From Ustilago trichophora (lineage: Eukaryota; Basidiomycota; Ustilaginomycetes; Ustilaginales; Ustilaginaceae): DNA of 64,000 bases. This document shows positions 1-10,603 of this stretch, one piece after another. Positions within the stretch are counted from its first letter, which is position 1; every line of letters starts with the position of its first letter. The notes under the pieces are model-generated. The model saw nothing but the letters and a program-made list of their open reading frames with translations. It made no database searches and had not been told where the DNA came from. The position numbers and the translations under genes are program-made. Where the stretch lies: the NCBI GenBank assembly GCA_900323505.1, contig OOIN01000011.1, positions 124,001 through 188,000 on the forward strand, in the 5' to 3' direction.

Positions 1-2068
1 GTTCCGGCCCGACTGGTCGCTCGACAACGAGCCCATCGGTGTCTTCGAACAGCGGATACTCGTTCGAGTTCCTTTCAGTAGTGAGGTAGACGCCTGCTTC
101 GTCCATTTGGACGCTGCTGCACTCGCTGTACTGATAATGCACCCGTCCGTGCACCTCCGAGTACAGCAGAACGGGCGCAACTTCCTGATGAGCACTGGAA
201 GGTTCTCGTCTGGCATCCGTGCGCTCCTCGTCCCCGGCTGGCTCCAGAGTTTCCCCTGTCGAGATCGTCGAGCATGTCAACCTTGGCTCCTCTGGACGAC
301 GGCTTTGATCTGTGCTAGTCGGCTCTCGCTGCTCCGCATTGGAAGCAGCGGGGATCGTCGCAGCATCGCCGCCGCCATCATGAAGTGCAGCTGCTTCCAC
401 GTTGAGATCAAGGATCAGTACAAACTCGTTGACGATCACGGCTCTGCCTTCGTGAACCGTGAGCTGTGCATTGCCTCGCTGCTCCCACAGGCGCCGGCTG
501 TTCCATTCCACGTCGGCGTCCAGATCGGTCCGCGCGAATCTGCGCCTGTAGTACTCCTGCAGATTCTCGAACTCAATCTCGATAAAGAGATCAGGGGCCT
601 GGCTAGGATCTCTGAAGAACCTCTTATAGTCTCTTAGCAGCAGCACGGTGCCTTGACCCAGAATAAGCAGTGTCTTGGTCTTGATGTCTGGATGAACTGC
701 GCACCAGATCTGGTAGGGCGTCATGATCATCTGAGCCAGATTCAATGTATTTGGACCTGCCTGCCATGGACCTGGAGATGCACGCGTCAGTCGTCGTTGC
801 ACGAAGGCGGGGTTGACAAAGCCAGGCCATGGATCCGATTGGCTTTCTTCCAGGCGCCATGTTGTGGGAGGACGTGCGCGAGATGCAAAGTGCTGACCCA
901 TATTCCACACAAGTTGTTGGGTGCGGCGTGAGAATACCGAGACCGACTTTGCGCCCACGCCGTTGACAAACACGAATTCATCATCAAAGTCGATATACGT
1001 GATGTTGCCATCCCTGTGTGGAGAGCCTCGCATGTCGATGGATTCGACCAGTTGCTGCTGGGGCACGTCCCAGATCATGATGAAGCTGTCCTGGCTTGCG
1101 GCGCACAGGTACGGGAATTGGAAGCGATACGCACGTGTAGGCCTGATCGAGCTCAAGATGGTGAAGCGCTGATAGTGACCCCGGTCAGGGTCACGTCCAA
1201 GGTCTGGGACTAGGCGTTCGCTGCGCCACACTTCGAAGTGGCCTATTCCTGGACGATCAAAGATGAGCCAGCCCCGTGAGAATTCAAGATGCGGGCATGG
1301 CCGGGTGGCTGTTCTGGGAATGTGCCAGAGCAAAGTTTTGGTGCTGTGGTCAAAGACCTGAATGCCACCGTTCTGTCCCGTGACGATGTAGGTCCTCTCG
1401 TCTGGGTCAATCTTGCACCTCCAGACTCCAGAATCTTGTGGCATAATGTGAAGCAGGCGCCGATGAGGAAAGAGATACGTAACGGGGGGGACTGTCTCGG
1501 GCCGTCGAGGATCTGCAGCGTGGACCTCAAGGTCATCGAGGTTCGAAGAAGGTACATCCGTAGATTCTGTCACTTCTGGCTTGGCGGCGTGAGGTGTCTG
1601 GCTTGGCATCCAATTACAATTAAGACGCCAGAGACGACAGCAGAGAAGGCGCCATGAGGTACAGCCATCAAAGTGGTCCGTTGTGTTCCTCGACCGGTAT
1701 CGCTCAATTGTGGCCTGCAAAAGATCCTGACTGGAGCCATGCTGGGCGTCGCCAATCTGCTGCAGCACGCTACCAACGACTCTGATGCCCGTCTGCCTTT
1801 CTTCAGCTGCGTGTTCCAGCTGGCAATAGTCTAGTCGAATGCAAAGCTCACGCCACAAGGATTCATCCAAGCAGAATTTGCTCCAAACTCGGCTGACCTG
1901 TGCTGTCTGTAGAAGTGACGGAGGGTTGAGGAAGCTGAGGATATGTGAAAATGTCTCTGGAGGAAGTCGCTTGCTCGGATCCGCGTGATCAAGCATCGTG
2001 TGAGCTGGAGAGTGCGTTCTTTGTCTCTTTACAGATCCCTCGCCGATCAAGGCGTTCGAGTCAGTCAT
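1..2068 (-). CDS. F-box protein with WD-like repeats (3' end cut off by window edge)
   Basis: One uninterrupted reading frame of 689 codons enters from the ATG at 2068 and is still open at base 1, so the C-terminus lies outside the window. Residues about 35-77 form a good F-box (starts LPPETFSHILSFLNPPSLL, ends with SLWRELC), the Skp1-binding module of SCF ubiquitin ligases. A Trp-rich linker follows (RLWRLNCNWM, about 145-154), as seen between F-box and propeller in F-box/WD proteins. Further on are WD-like blades, for example IVTGQNGGIQVFDHS (about 223) and SFIMIWDVPQQQ (about 328). It is therefore probably a substrate receptor of an SCF E3 ligase; the substrate is unknown. In-frame TGA lies upstream of the chosen ATG with no ATG between; a second Met at residue 25 is a possible alternative. 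It is divergent from the synaptojanin-like gene. Confidence 0.8.
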   Translation of the reverse strand, partial: MTDSNALIGEGSVKRQRTHSPAHTMLDHADPSKRLPPETFSHILSFLNPPSLLQTAQVSRVWSKFCLDESLWRELCIRLDYCQLEHAAEERQTGIRVVGSVLQQIGDAQHGSSQDLLQATIERYRSRNTTDHFDGCTSWRLLCCRLWRLNCNWMPSQTPHAAKPEVTESTDVPSSNLDDLEVHAADPRRPETVPPVTYLFPHRRLLHIMPQDSGVWRCKIDPDERTYIVTGQNGGIQVFDHSTKTLLWHIPRTATRPCPHLEFSRGWLIFDRPGIGHFEVWRSERLVPDLGRDPDRGHYQRFTILSSIRPTRAYRFQFPYLCAASQDSFIMIWDVPQQQLVESIDMRGSPHRDGNITYIDFDDEFVFVNGVGAKSVSVFSRRTQQLVWNMGQHFASRARPPTTWRLEESQSDPWPGFVNPAFVQRRLTRASPGPWQAGPNTLNLAQMIMTPYQIWCAVHPDIKTKTLLILGQGTVLLLRDYKRFFRDPSQAPDLFIEIEFENLQEYYRRRFARTDLDADVEWNSRRLWEQRGNAQLTVHEGRAVIVNEFVLILDLNVEAAALHDGGGDAATIPAASNAEQREPTSTDQSRRPEEPRLTCSTISTGETLEPAGDEERTDARREPSSAHQEVAPVLLYSEVHGRVHYQYSECSSVQMDEAGVYLTTERNSNEYPLFEDTDGLVVERPVGPE

Positions 2069-2578
2069 ATCGGAGTCGATTGATGATAGTTTCCAAGCTA
2101 AGAACCGGGCCGCCAGGATGCTTAGCGAATAGCGGATTGGACTTTCCGCTGGCTGGGCTCGAGCATGGCCTGAAGCTATTCAGTGCTTTCAAGTGACTCA
2201 ATCGATCGAGTCTCGTGGATGCAAAGCATATATGTCGTGCTCATGGTAGAAGGAGTTGGAAGCAGAGAGGCAAGATGACAAGTGCTCAGTTGGAAGGGCC
2301 CATGCGCAGCCAACTCAATTTCAAGTCGTCGTGTTGGAGTCGGACCAACCGAAACCTCCACACACACACACACTCCTTGTGACACTTGACACAGCAACTT
2401 GACTTACATCTTGCTTCTTCAAACATCATCATCTGTCTCTCATACATACTCCTCGATTCGATAGCATCGTCGCCTTGTTGCGCACGGAATGCTGGTTCAA
2501 CTCATGGCCACGATCCTCTCCTAATCATTCTCGACTCGACAGCATATCAAGGAGCGGAACGGCAAAAGAGGTGATGCA
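2069..2578. other. divergent intergenic region, F-box gene / synaptojanin-like gene
   Basis: About 510 bases separate two start codons pointing away from each other, so both promoters must lie here or overlap. It holds a short CA tract at about 2359-2373. No further gene is supported. Confidence 0.5.
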
Positions 2579-5500
2579 ATGCACGTCTACCTTCAAGATG
2601 CACCGAGGGTGATTGCACTCGTCTCGGAGGAACTCGAGGTTACCAACAATGTACAACCACCCGAGAAGCTCTCCTCTGCCACTGCCATACTCGTCTCAAC
2701 CCAAGCATCACCAGCAGCACCACCCGACAATGCAACGCCACTCGCAGGCTCCACAGCAGCACACGCTACATCGGCCGCCAAGGCAGTCGTCGAGGTGGTC
2801 AAGGAGCAAGAGATCCAAGCACTCACGCTCCAGAGACTTACCTCCAAGCCAATACATGGATGCCTCGGTCTCATCAATGTCGGTCAGGACCTCTTTGTTG
2901 CTGTGGTCACCGCGGCACACGAGGTTGGCGCCATCCGTCCAGGTGAGGTGGTGATGCGCATCACCTCGGTCTCTTTTTACTGCGTCAACCGCTCTACCTG
3001 GGATGAGACGCTCATCTCGGAGGCTTCAGGCTCGCAACCAGAGACCTACGACTCTTATGGTCCAGGACACGAAGGTGCCGTCACTCAACCCAGCGTCTAC
3101 GAACACCCGTGTACCAGTCTCAAAAAGCTATTGAGCACCGGCACCTTCTACTTTGCCCAAGCAGGTACCTTCGACCTATCGACCCGACTCGACCAGCGTC
3201 TGGCCGATGCAAAGCGCGGGCAGACTTCGGGACACGACATCTCACGATACGATGGCCGCTTCGTCTGGAACAACTACATGATTGAACCGCTCATCAGCTT
3301 CCGCGAACGCCTCGACCGTGCAGATCGCAACAGGATCGACAATGGCTGCTTCTTGCTTTTGGCAATACAAGGCTTTGTCGGAGCATTCGAAGTGTCCCTG
3401 GCCGCGGTCAGCGTCCCACCTCTGACTGGTGGAGCTGCTGCGGCCACTACGCCGGCGACAGGCGCGAAGCCACCAGGTACGCTGGCTCTCATCAGTCGTC
3501 TCAGCTGGAAGAGGGCGGGCACTCGATTCAACACGCGTGGAGTCGACGACGATGGCAACGTCGCCAACTTTGTCGAAACCGAGACCCTCTTCAGCGATGG
3601 CAACGTCACCTTCACTTTCGACCAGGTCCGTGGTTCCGTCCCGCTCTTTTGGGAACAACAAGGATTGCAGGCCTTCAATGCCAAGATCCAGATCACTCGC
3701 TCGCGCGGCGCCTCGCAACCTGCATTCGATCGACACTTTGCCGACCTAATATCTCACTACTCGCGCGTACATGCCATCAATCTGCTTGGCACACGCGATG
3801 CAGAGACCGTCCTCACTTCAGCATATGCAGAACACATGCGACACAGCACAGCAGAGGCTATCGCCGTCCTACCCGCTGACGAGCCATCCACTTCTGGTGG
3901 CGACATTGTCGGCGACGATGGCTCCGAGCGCGTCGGCTTGACCAACTTTGACTTTCACACCGTCTCCCGCAACACGGGTGGCATCGACGGAGTTCGCAGC
4001 GAGCTTCGCTATCTCGGCCCTGTGCAGCTCAAGCGCAAGGCGTTTGGATACACGCTTATCGACAATGCAACCGGCGACTTGCTCCGCCGTCAGAAGGGCA
4101 TCTTCCGAACAAACTGCCTCGACTGTCTCGACCGCACCAACGTGGTCGAGGACATGCTTTCGCGCTCCATGCTCGACACCTTCTTCGAGGCTGCTGCCCA
4201 TCGCGACGCAGCATACCAGCCGTTGCAGGACCCGAATCACCCGCTGTGGGTCCACCATCGCGTCCTGTGGGCTGAGAACGGCGATGCTCTCTCCAAGATC
4301 TATGCTGGAACCGGCGCGCTCAACTCCAGCTTCACCAGGAGCGGCAAAAAGACGCTAGGCGGCTTGCTCAGCGATGCGGCCAAGAGTGCCGGCCGCATGT
4401 ACATCAATAACTTCCAAGACAAGAACAAGCAAAACGTCATCGATGCGTTGCTCGGCAACATGGCCAACCAAAGACCCGTCACCGTCTTTGATCCCGTTCT
4501 GGATAGCGTCACAGCGGAGCTCAACGCCAGAGTCGACGAGTACTCCTCCAGTCGCGACATCACCATTTTCGCTGGCACCTACAACTTGAACGGCAAGGCG
4601 CCCGGAGAGTCGCTGATTCCCTGGCTCTTCCCGGACGGCGAGGATCGAGAGCCTGACATCTTTGCCATCGGCTTCCAAGAGATCGTCCAGCTGACACCGC
4701 AGCAGATCCTCATGACCGACCCAGACAAGATCCGCATCTGGGAGGCCAAGATCATGGAGACCATCGCACGGAGACCAGACAGGAAATCACGCTACATCCT
4801 TCTTCGCAGCGAACAACTCGTCGGCACTGCGCTCGTCATCCTGATCAAGGAAGAACTTGTCAACGACGTAAGACTAGTCGAGGCAGCTACCCGCAAGACA
4901 GGTCTCAAGGGCATGAGTGGCAACAAGGGTGGCGTTGCCATCCGAATGGACTACTACGACACTTCGATCTGCTTTGTCACTGCCCACTTTGCTGCAGGCC
5001 ACTCCGCTTACGAAGAGAGAAACGCCGACTACTGGACCATCACCAGAGGACTGTCCTTTGCTCGAGGTAAAACGATCGGCAGCCACGATCATGTCGTCTG
5101 GCTCGGCGATTTCAATTATAGAATCGATCTAACCAACGACGCTGTTCGCTCCATGGCAGCTCGCCAAGACATCGCTGGACTCTTCGCCCGAGACCAGCTT
5201 CGTCGCAGCAAAGATGCTGGTGAAGTCTTTCCCGGTTACGAGGAAGGTCCCATCACATTTCCTCCCACCTACAAGTACGACAATGGCTCAGATCAGTACG
5301 ACTCGTCGGAGAAGCAGCGCATTCCAGCTTGGACAGATCGTATTTTGTATCGAGGTCTTGGCTTGCGCCAGCTGAGCTACGCACGTGCCGAGCTGCGGAC
5401 AAGCGATCACAGACCCGTGTATGCCACGTTTGTCGGACCTGTCCGGATCGTAGACCATCTCAAGCGCGATGCGATCCGTAAACAGCTGCTGCAGGAGAAG

Positions 5501-6178
5501 AAAGCAGCGAACGGACTTGCAGGTGGAGAATCAGTGTCGTCCGATTCTGAGGATGACGAAAGCCTGCCTGACCCTTCCGACGAACAACAGCAGTGGTGGG
5601 AGGAGTCAGCAGCGGCGTCGCGTCCCGCAGAGGCGCTGTCAGAGAGCGACAGTAGCGACGACGAGCCTGCTGCTTCGCGCGCGGGGATGGCATCCTCGAA
5701 TCCTTTCCGTCGGAGTGTCACTGGAATCCGAGTACCACGGCACGGATCCGCCTCACCCACTAGCAAGACACAGCTTGCAAGCTTGTCCCTCGGCAAGAAG
5801 GTGGGCGGTGACAGTGCTTCTGAGCGAGCCAATTCGATGCCAGCATCTCCCACCATGGCATCTGGAGCTACGGCTGAACCACCTACCTTGGCGGGAGTTC
5901 CGTTGCGCAAGACGATTTCGACCTCACCTACAATAGAGCGAAGGATCGCATCAGGACCAGCCGCGGTGGTCAATGCCAGAAGCGCTCCGCCACCGATCCC
6001 AACCAAGCCATCCGCAGTCACATCTGGTCTGAACAGCGGCGTCTCGGCAACCTCTGCTTCCACGACGACGTCGGGCTCTGCACCACCTGAGCTACCCAAG
6101 AGGCCTGGTATGGGGTCGCGATCGGCTTCCTATTCTTCGCACAAGTCGAAGAAGAGTCTGCTAGATGACAGCGACTAG
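2579..6178 (+). CDS. synaptojanin-like polyphosphoinositide phosphatase (Sac1 domain + inositol 5-phosphatase)
   Basis: An intronless frame of 1199 aa. The N-terminal half is a Sac1-type phosphoinositide phosphatase domain (RFVWNNYMIEPLISFRERL near residue 230) with the catalytic CX5R motif NCLDCLDRTN (Cys513, Arg519). The second half is an inositol-polyphosphate 5-phosphatase domain starting near residue 660 (GTYNLNGKAPGE), with the family motifs WLGDFNYRID (about 840), PAWTDRILY (about 916) and SDHRPVY. The last 240 residues are Ser/Pro-rich, contain an acidic patch and one NPF tripeptide (residues 1041-1043), which is the known ligand of EH domains in endocytic proteins. This order matches yeast Inp51/52/53 and animal synaptojanin, which remove phosphates from PI(4,5)P2 and PI4P during endocytosis and Golgi/endosome traffic. 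Which Inp paralogue it is cannot be decided by eye. Confidence 0.95.
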   Translation: MHVYLQDAPRVIALVSEELEVTNNVQPPEKLSSATAILVSTQASPAAPPDNATPLAGSTAAHATSAAKAVVEVVKEQEIQALTLQRLTSKPIHGCLGLINVGQDLFVAVVTAAHEVGAIRPGEVVMRITSVSFYCVNRSTWDETLISEASGSQPETYDSYGPGHEGAVTQPSVYEHPCTSLKKLLSTGTFYFAQAGTFDLSTRLDQRLADAKRGQTSGHDISRYDGRFVWNNYMIEPLISFRERLDRADRNRIDNGCFLLLAIQGFVGAFEVSLAAVSVPPLTGGAAAATTPATGAKPPGTLALISRLSWKRAGTRFNTRGVDDDGNVANFVETETLFSDGNVTFTFDQVRGSVPLFWEQQGLQAFNAKIQITRSRGASQPAFDRHFADLISHYSRVHAINLLGTRDAETVLTSAYAEHMRHSTAEAIAVLPADEPSTSGGDIVGDDGSERVGLTNFDFHTVSRNTGGIDGVRSELRYLGPVQLKRKAFGYTLIDNATGDLLRRQKGIFRTNCLDCLDRTNVVEDMLSRSMLDTFFEAAAHRDAAYQPLQDPNHPLWVHHRVLWAENGDALSKIYAGTGALNSSFTRSGKKTLGGLLSDAAKSAGRMYINNFQDKNKQNVIDALLGNMANQRPVTVFDPVLDSVTAELNARVDEYSSSRDITIFAGTYNLNGKAPGESLIPWLFPDGEDREPDIFAIGFQEIVQLTPQQILMTDPDKIRIWEAKIMETIARRPDRKSRYILLRSEQLVGTALVILIKEELVNDVRLVEAATRKTGLKGMSGNKGGVAIRMDYYDTSICFVTAHFAAGHSAYEERNADYWTITRGLSFARGKTIGSHDHVVWLGDFNYRIDLTNDAVRSMAARQDIAGLFARDQLRRSKDAGEVFPGYEEGPITFPPTYKYDNGSDQYDSSEKQRIPAWTDRILYRGLGLRQLSYARAELRTSDHRPVYATFVGPVRIVDHLKRDAIRKQLLQEKKAANGLAGGESVSSDSEDDESLPDPSDEQQQWWEESAAASRPAEALSESDSSDDEPAASRAGMASSNPFRRSVTGIRVPRHGSASPTSKTQLASLSLGKKVGGDSASERANSMPASPTMASGATAEPPTLAGVPLRKTISTSPTIERRIASGPAAVVNARSAPPPIPTKPSAVTSGLNSGVSATSASTTTSGSAPPELPKRPGMGSRSASYSSHKSKKSLLDDSD

Positions 6179-6337
6179 ATCAATGTCGGAGACGATGCTT
6201 TTTACGCCTGATCTACAAAGGACTCTCACAAAACCCTATTGCAATGGACTTTTCTCAAAGGAATGGTGAGCAGTGCACGAAGAAAAATGACGGCTGTAGA
6301 TGATAGGACGGTTTATTGGTATTGAGAAACGGTATAA

Positions 6338-6906
6338 TCATTGTCCGGCGTCATAGACTTCGGCGTTGCCAGACATGTCCTTGTACTGAAGACCAAAGGT
6401 TGAAAAGATAAAAAGGGTGGGATCGATGTCAGCTCTGCATCTTCGTACGTGGCACGACGTTCCTGTGTAAAACTCACCTCTTGAATCGACATGTTGGAAA
6501 TAGAAACATTCGAAGCCACTTCGACCGAGGATCTAGCTTTGGATTTGAGCCTCTGTTCCACCTTTCCATCTTGCAGTTCTAGGATGTGCACCAGATCCTC
6601 CTTGTCCTTGTCTGCGACCAGCACGCAGCTTCCGTTCCATGTTGCGTCCTTCCCGTCTACTTGAGCCTTCTCTTGGCCCTTTACGAGCTTGTTGTGATAT
6701 TCCAGTACATCTTTCTCCGATCCGAACTTGACAGAGGAATTCGCAGGCTGGACGAGCTGAATGAGGCTGTACAGGCCACACTCTTCTCGTGGACCTTCAC
6801 CGCTGTTGATCTCGTCGATAAAGTCGCTGGCGCGAATCTGGTCTAGCACGTTTTGACCACTAGCGGAAGAGCCTGAGAGGATGTAGAGTGCGACGTGTTC
6901 TGCCAT
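6338..6906 (-). CDS. small conserved-looking protein of unknown function, two exons
   Basis: Exon 1 runs 6906-6478 (143 codons), then a 92-base intron (donor GTGAGT at 6477, acceptor TTCAG ending at 6386), then a last exon of 15 codons plus stop at 6385-6338. The spliced product is 158 aa, soluble, starting MAEHVALYILSG and ending AEVYDAGQ. The sequence is balanced and not low-complexity, which favours a real protein, but I recognise no domain. Without splicing the frame runs on for another 47 codons into atypical sequence, so the intron is preferred. An upstream in-frame ATG at 7023 would add a Ser/Leu-rich 39-residue extension, but that stretch is read from the purine tract of the leader and is probably untranslated. 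It is convergent with the synaptojanin-like gene, 159 bases away. Confidence 0.7.
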
Positions 6907-8396
6907 GGTGATGGTGATGCTGTGAATGGAAAGCAGAGTAGGAAAAGAGAGAGGAGAGAGGAGGGAGGAGAGAGAAGAGAGAGAGCGGAGGCTTGAAGTT
7001 GTTGGCACGTTCGCACGTTTCATGCACGAAATTGAGATTCCTCCACATTTGATCTGCAGAATCGGTTCAGTTCATCGGGATCGGGTGATCCATTGCTATC
7101 GTCTCAAGCGCCTCACAGCTCATGGCAGCTGTCAAAGACACTTAGGACTGGTTCACAGCACGCCGCAATGGCAACAGTCCAGTAACCAATGCCATGCTTG
7201 TATAAAGGGTCGCAGCTAGATTCTTGGCCAACGCTGCTACGCCGAACAGTGCTGAACTTCGTTGCATTTCCTCTTTTTTTTCAGAAAAGCTGCTGCAGCA
7301 CGTCACGCCTTGTTGGACGGGTCATATCAATTGCTGCTTTCCCGCCAACTTGTCCATGCTGGTGGCAGCAAAGCGAAGTTAAACAAGCCTCTTCCGCTTG
7401 TCGGAAGCCGCGGTGGACACAAAGACATGTCCCACTTCAACGCGGTCTAGACGAGTTGCTTGGCTGATGCCGCTCGCTTCCAGAGGAAAGAGTGTCTAAC
7501 CTACCGTGTAGACGTCACCTCACGAATGGCCGGCTAAACTCAACATCCCTCTTTGACGACCTTTGGCTGCCCACCCAGCCTATGACAGAGTCGAGCGTCC
7601 CATTCAGTCTGAAAGCAGAGCCGCTTCAGCATGGTGTCCTCTTGAAGGGATGATCGTCGGCTGACTAGAGTTCAAGCTCGAAGTGCTCGTAGCAAACACA
7701 GACTGAAACAGACATGGCGTCTTTGAAACCTTGGCCGGGTCAGGGCGAACCAGCCACTCAACCAGCCCTCTGCCTAATCAGAGTCCTCTTCTCAGGATCG
7801 TAAAGCAAGCCAGCTTTCCCCATATGGTCGCCTTCATTGTCCCGTCTTCCCTTCTATCTTCTTCTCTCCTCCATACCACCGGCTGGTTTCGCTCCCTCCA
7901 TACTTTTCTTTCTCGCTCTTCCCTTTCTTTCCCTTCCGGTTCTATCTTCTTTCAGCCGTTCGTGATCCTGGTGATCTTCGAAGGACAGCTTTTTCTTTTC
8001 AACAACACGCTCTTTGGCTCTTTTGGTCTCGGTCTTTCAACACACTCTCTTTCATACATTCTTTTTTCTTGCATTGTTCTGCCTCAAGAGTCTGGTAGTA
8101 GGTAATCCAGCCACAAGGGATGCGTAGATGGAAAGAGAGCATACAAAACTGACACCGAGCACTCTATGTCTGTTCTTGTACCGAATCATACTTGTCTACG
8201 GCAGCTCACCCTTGCATTCTTCCACCAACATCTGATCGCGGCTCGACGTTTCTCGCTTCAGCAATCGACACTAGAAGGCCCTCGACATCAAGAAGCGCCC
8301 CATCGACATCTAGATCTCGTACTCGGCACTACTTAGATAGTTCTAATCTCAAACCGAATAGCACTTCAACAGCATTTCAGCATCAACTCATTCGCC
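6907..8396. other. intergenic region between orphan gene and aspartic protease
   Basis: About 1.5 kb with no supportable gene. It contains the leader of the 6338-6906 gene at its left, a pyrimidine-rich stretch at about 7830-8060 (plus strand) and the protease leader at its right. Short open frames here are Ser/Phe/Leu-rich products of the CT-rich sequence. Confidence 0.4.
6941..6985. repeat. purine (GA) tract in leader of the orphan gene
   Basis: Forty-five consecutive purines, mostly GAGAG units, directly upstream of the ATG at 6906; on the transcribed minus strand this is a CT-rich leader element, as at many fungal promoters. Confidence 0.8.
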
Positions 8397-10318
8397 ATGA
8401 AGAAGTTCTCAGCTCGATTCCTCACCCTCCTCCTCGTGCTTTTATCTATAGGAGCTTTCGACCTGCATGCGCTCATCGACCATGTGCGGAGCGGCAACGG
8501 TCATATCAGCTCGTGGCCTGTCGCATCTGCTGCACCCCTCTATGCAGGTATTGATAGTTCGGAGCTGCAGCCTCGCTCTACAAAGCCTCGCGTGGGCATC
8601 GTGGTCAAGGGAGGTTCCGGCATAAAGAGCACCAAGCCTCTCAATACCATCACTGCAGGTGGAACCAAATCGAGTACCTCGGCGTTCGAGAATCCCGATG
8701 GCAGGGTAGGGATGAAAGTGCAGCTCAGGGCTCTGGAGCGAAACCAGGCGGGCAATCCCCTGATGGTAAGTGTTGACATCATCCTTTTTCAACATGAAAT
8801 TCAAGACTGACCAACCGATTCTCCTACCCTTGCGTTCCTCAGCTCTATCAAAGGCACGTCAATCGAGCGAACTCAAAGTTGGCCACCCTCCTAGGCCGAA
8901 GCGGACCTAGCTCCGAAGAGATGCAACAAGCTTTGGAGCGACGCAAAGTCAGCATCCTCGCGCGTCGAGGGTTGCTAGCCGACGAGCCCGAACTCTTCGC
9001 CCGCGCTGCTGGACGACACACCAGCCCACGTCAGGGCTACACCAGCCATTCCGAATCCGGGGGCGAGATGCAACGTCGCTTCCTCTCCTCCATCATGGAC
9101 GACCTTTTTGGCCGTAAAGGTCTCGAAGGCGGGTCAAAAGCCAAATCCACCATTCAGCAGGTTGCCACGGATGGCTACCCCGAGATCGACCTGATCGCTT
9201 CTCAGTCGGACAACCTCACCCTCGCATCGGCCCCCACCGCCGTCCAGAGTCTCGGGCTGGATATCGAGTCCAACGATATCGGCTACGTGGCCACGATCGA
9301 AATCGGTAGCCAGAATCAGACCTTCCGCATGCTGATCGACTCTGGCTCTGCCGACACGTGGGTTCCTTCCACCGCTTGTCAAGCTTGTGGTTCCACCCAT
9401 GCCAAGTTGGGCTCTTCGGACTCGGATACGTTTACCTCGCTCTCGACCCCTTTTTCCATCCAGTACGGTACGGGTGATGTCTCGGGCAATCTCGCAAGGG
9501 ACAACCTCGACATTGCCGGTCTTGCTCTGACAAACTATACGTTTGCCGTCACCACTCAGGAGTCGTCCGATTTCAGCGACGAAACTGTACCCTTCGACGG
9601 TTTGATGGGTCTCGCTCGTAGTGAGCTGTCCAACGCTGGCCAACCTACTCCGATCGATGCACTTTACGAAGAAGGTCGAGTGCAAGCACCTGTCATGGGC
9701 TACCATCTCGGTCGCATCGCTGATGGATACAACGATGGCGAAGTAACATTCGGCGGTGTCGATCCTGCCAAGTACAGCGGCAACATTACCGAGATCGACA
9801 ATGTATCAACAAAGGGCTTCTGGGAAGCCTCGATCGACCAGATCACCGTAGGTGGAACCAATCTCAAACTCAAAGGCCGAACCGCAATCTTGGATACCGG
9901 TACAACCCTCATCGTCGCGCCCGAATCCGACGCCGACGCACTGCACGCTCTCATCCCCGGCGCCAAATCTGACGGCCAAGGAGGCTACACCATCCCCTGC
10001 ACAACCACCAAACAGGTCGCATTCACCTTTGGAGGCGTCGAATTCCCCATCGACACAAGAGACATGCTCTTCGTCCCCGTGGATCCAGACAATCTCAAGG
10101 GTCAATGCGTCAGCGCTGTCTCATCGGGAAACGTCGGCCAGAGAAACGAGTGGTTGGTAGGTGCGACTTTTTTGAAAAACGTCTACTTTGCCACCAATAC
10201 AAAGCAAAACATGATCGGATTGGCCAAATTGAATACCACCGATACAGCAGCGATGGCCGCGGCTACGACAAGTGGATCTGACGCCTCGTCGATGCCGGAT
10301 ATCTCCTCTGCAGAGTAG
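8397..10318 (+). CDS. secreted aspartic protease (pepsin family A1), two exons
   Basis: Exon 1 is 8397-8765, a 77-base intron follows (donor GTAAGT at 8766, acceptor CTCAG ending at 8842), exon 2 is 8843-10318; both junctions are in phase 0 and give 614 aa. The protein starts with a signal peptide (MKKFSARFLTLLLVLLSIG), followed by a long propeptide of some 240 residues and a pepsin fold with both catalytic motifs: DSGSADTWVPS (Asp289) and DTGTTLI (Asp474). A flap-like tyrosine motif (SIQYGTGDVSG) lies between them. Unlike yapsins it ends without a clear GPI-anchor signal, only a Ser/Ala-rich tail, so secretion or vacuolar delivery is more likely than wall anchoring. Such proteases degrade external protein; substrate specificity cannot be read from sequence. 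Convergent with the MFS gene. Confidence 0.93.
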
Positions 10319-10603
10319 GACGGATCACGTTCCTCTCTTTGTATCTCGATTAGACACAATGCTTTGCAATAGATGTCCACCCTTGGAGCCGAGGAGATTG
10401 CTAGACCATGTCGCTTGATATGACTCTGTCAACTCCAATCGGTGCTTGTCACATATCACATACAGACGAGTAAGCGGTAAAGATATATGGTCTGATTGTC
10501 CGAATGAATGTGAAAAGGTGTGCTGATGTCTACGAGCCAAGTTATGAGCGAATGAGTGCGAGAGAGAGAGAGAGGCTAAATGCAAAGAATCTACAACAAT
10601 TTT

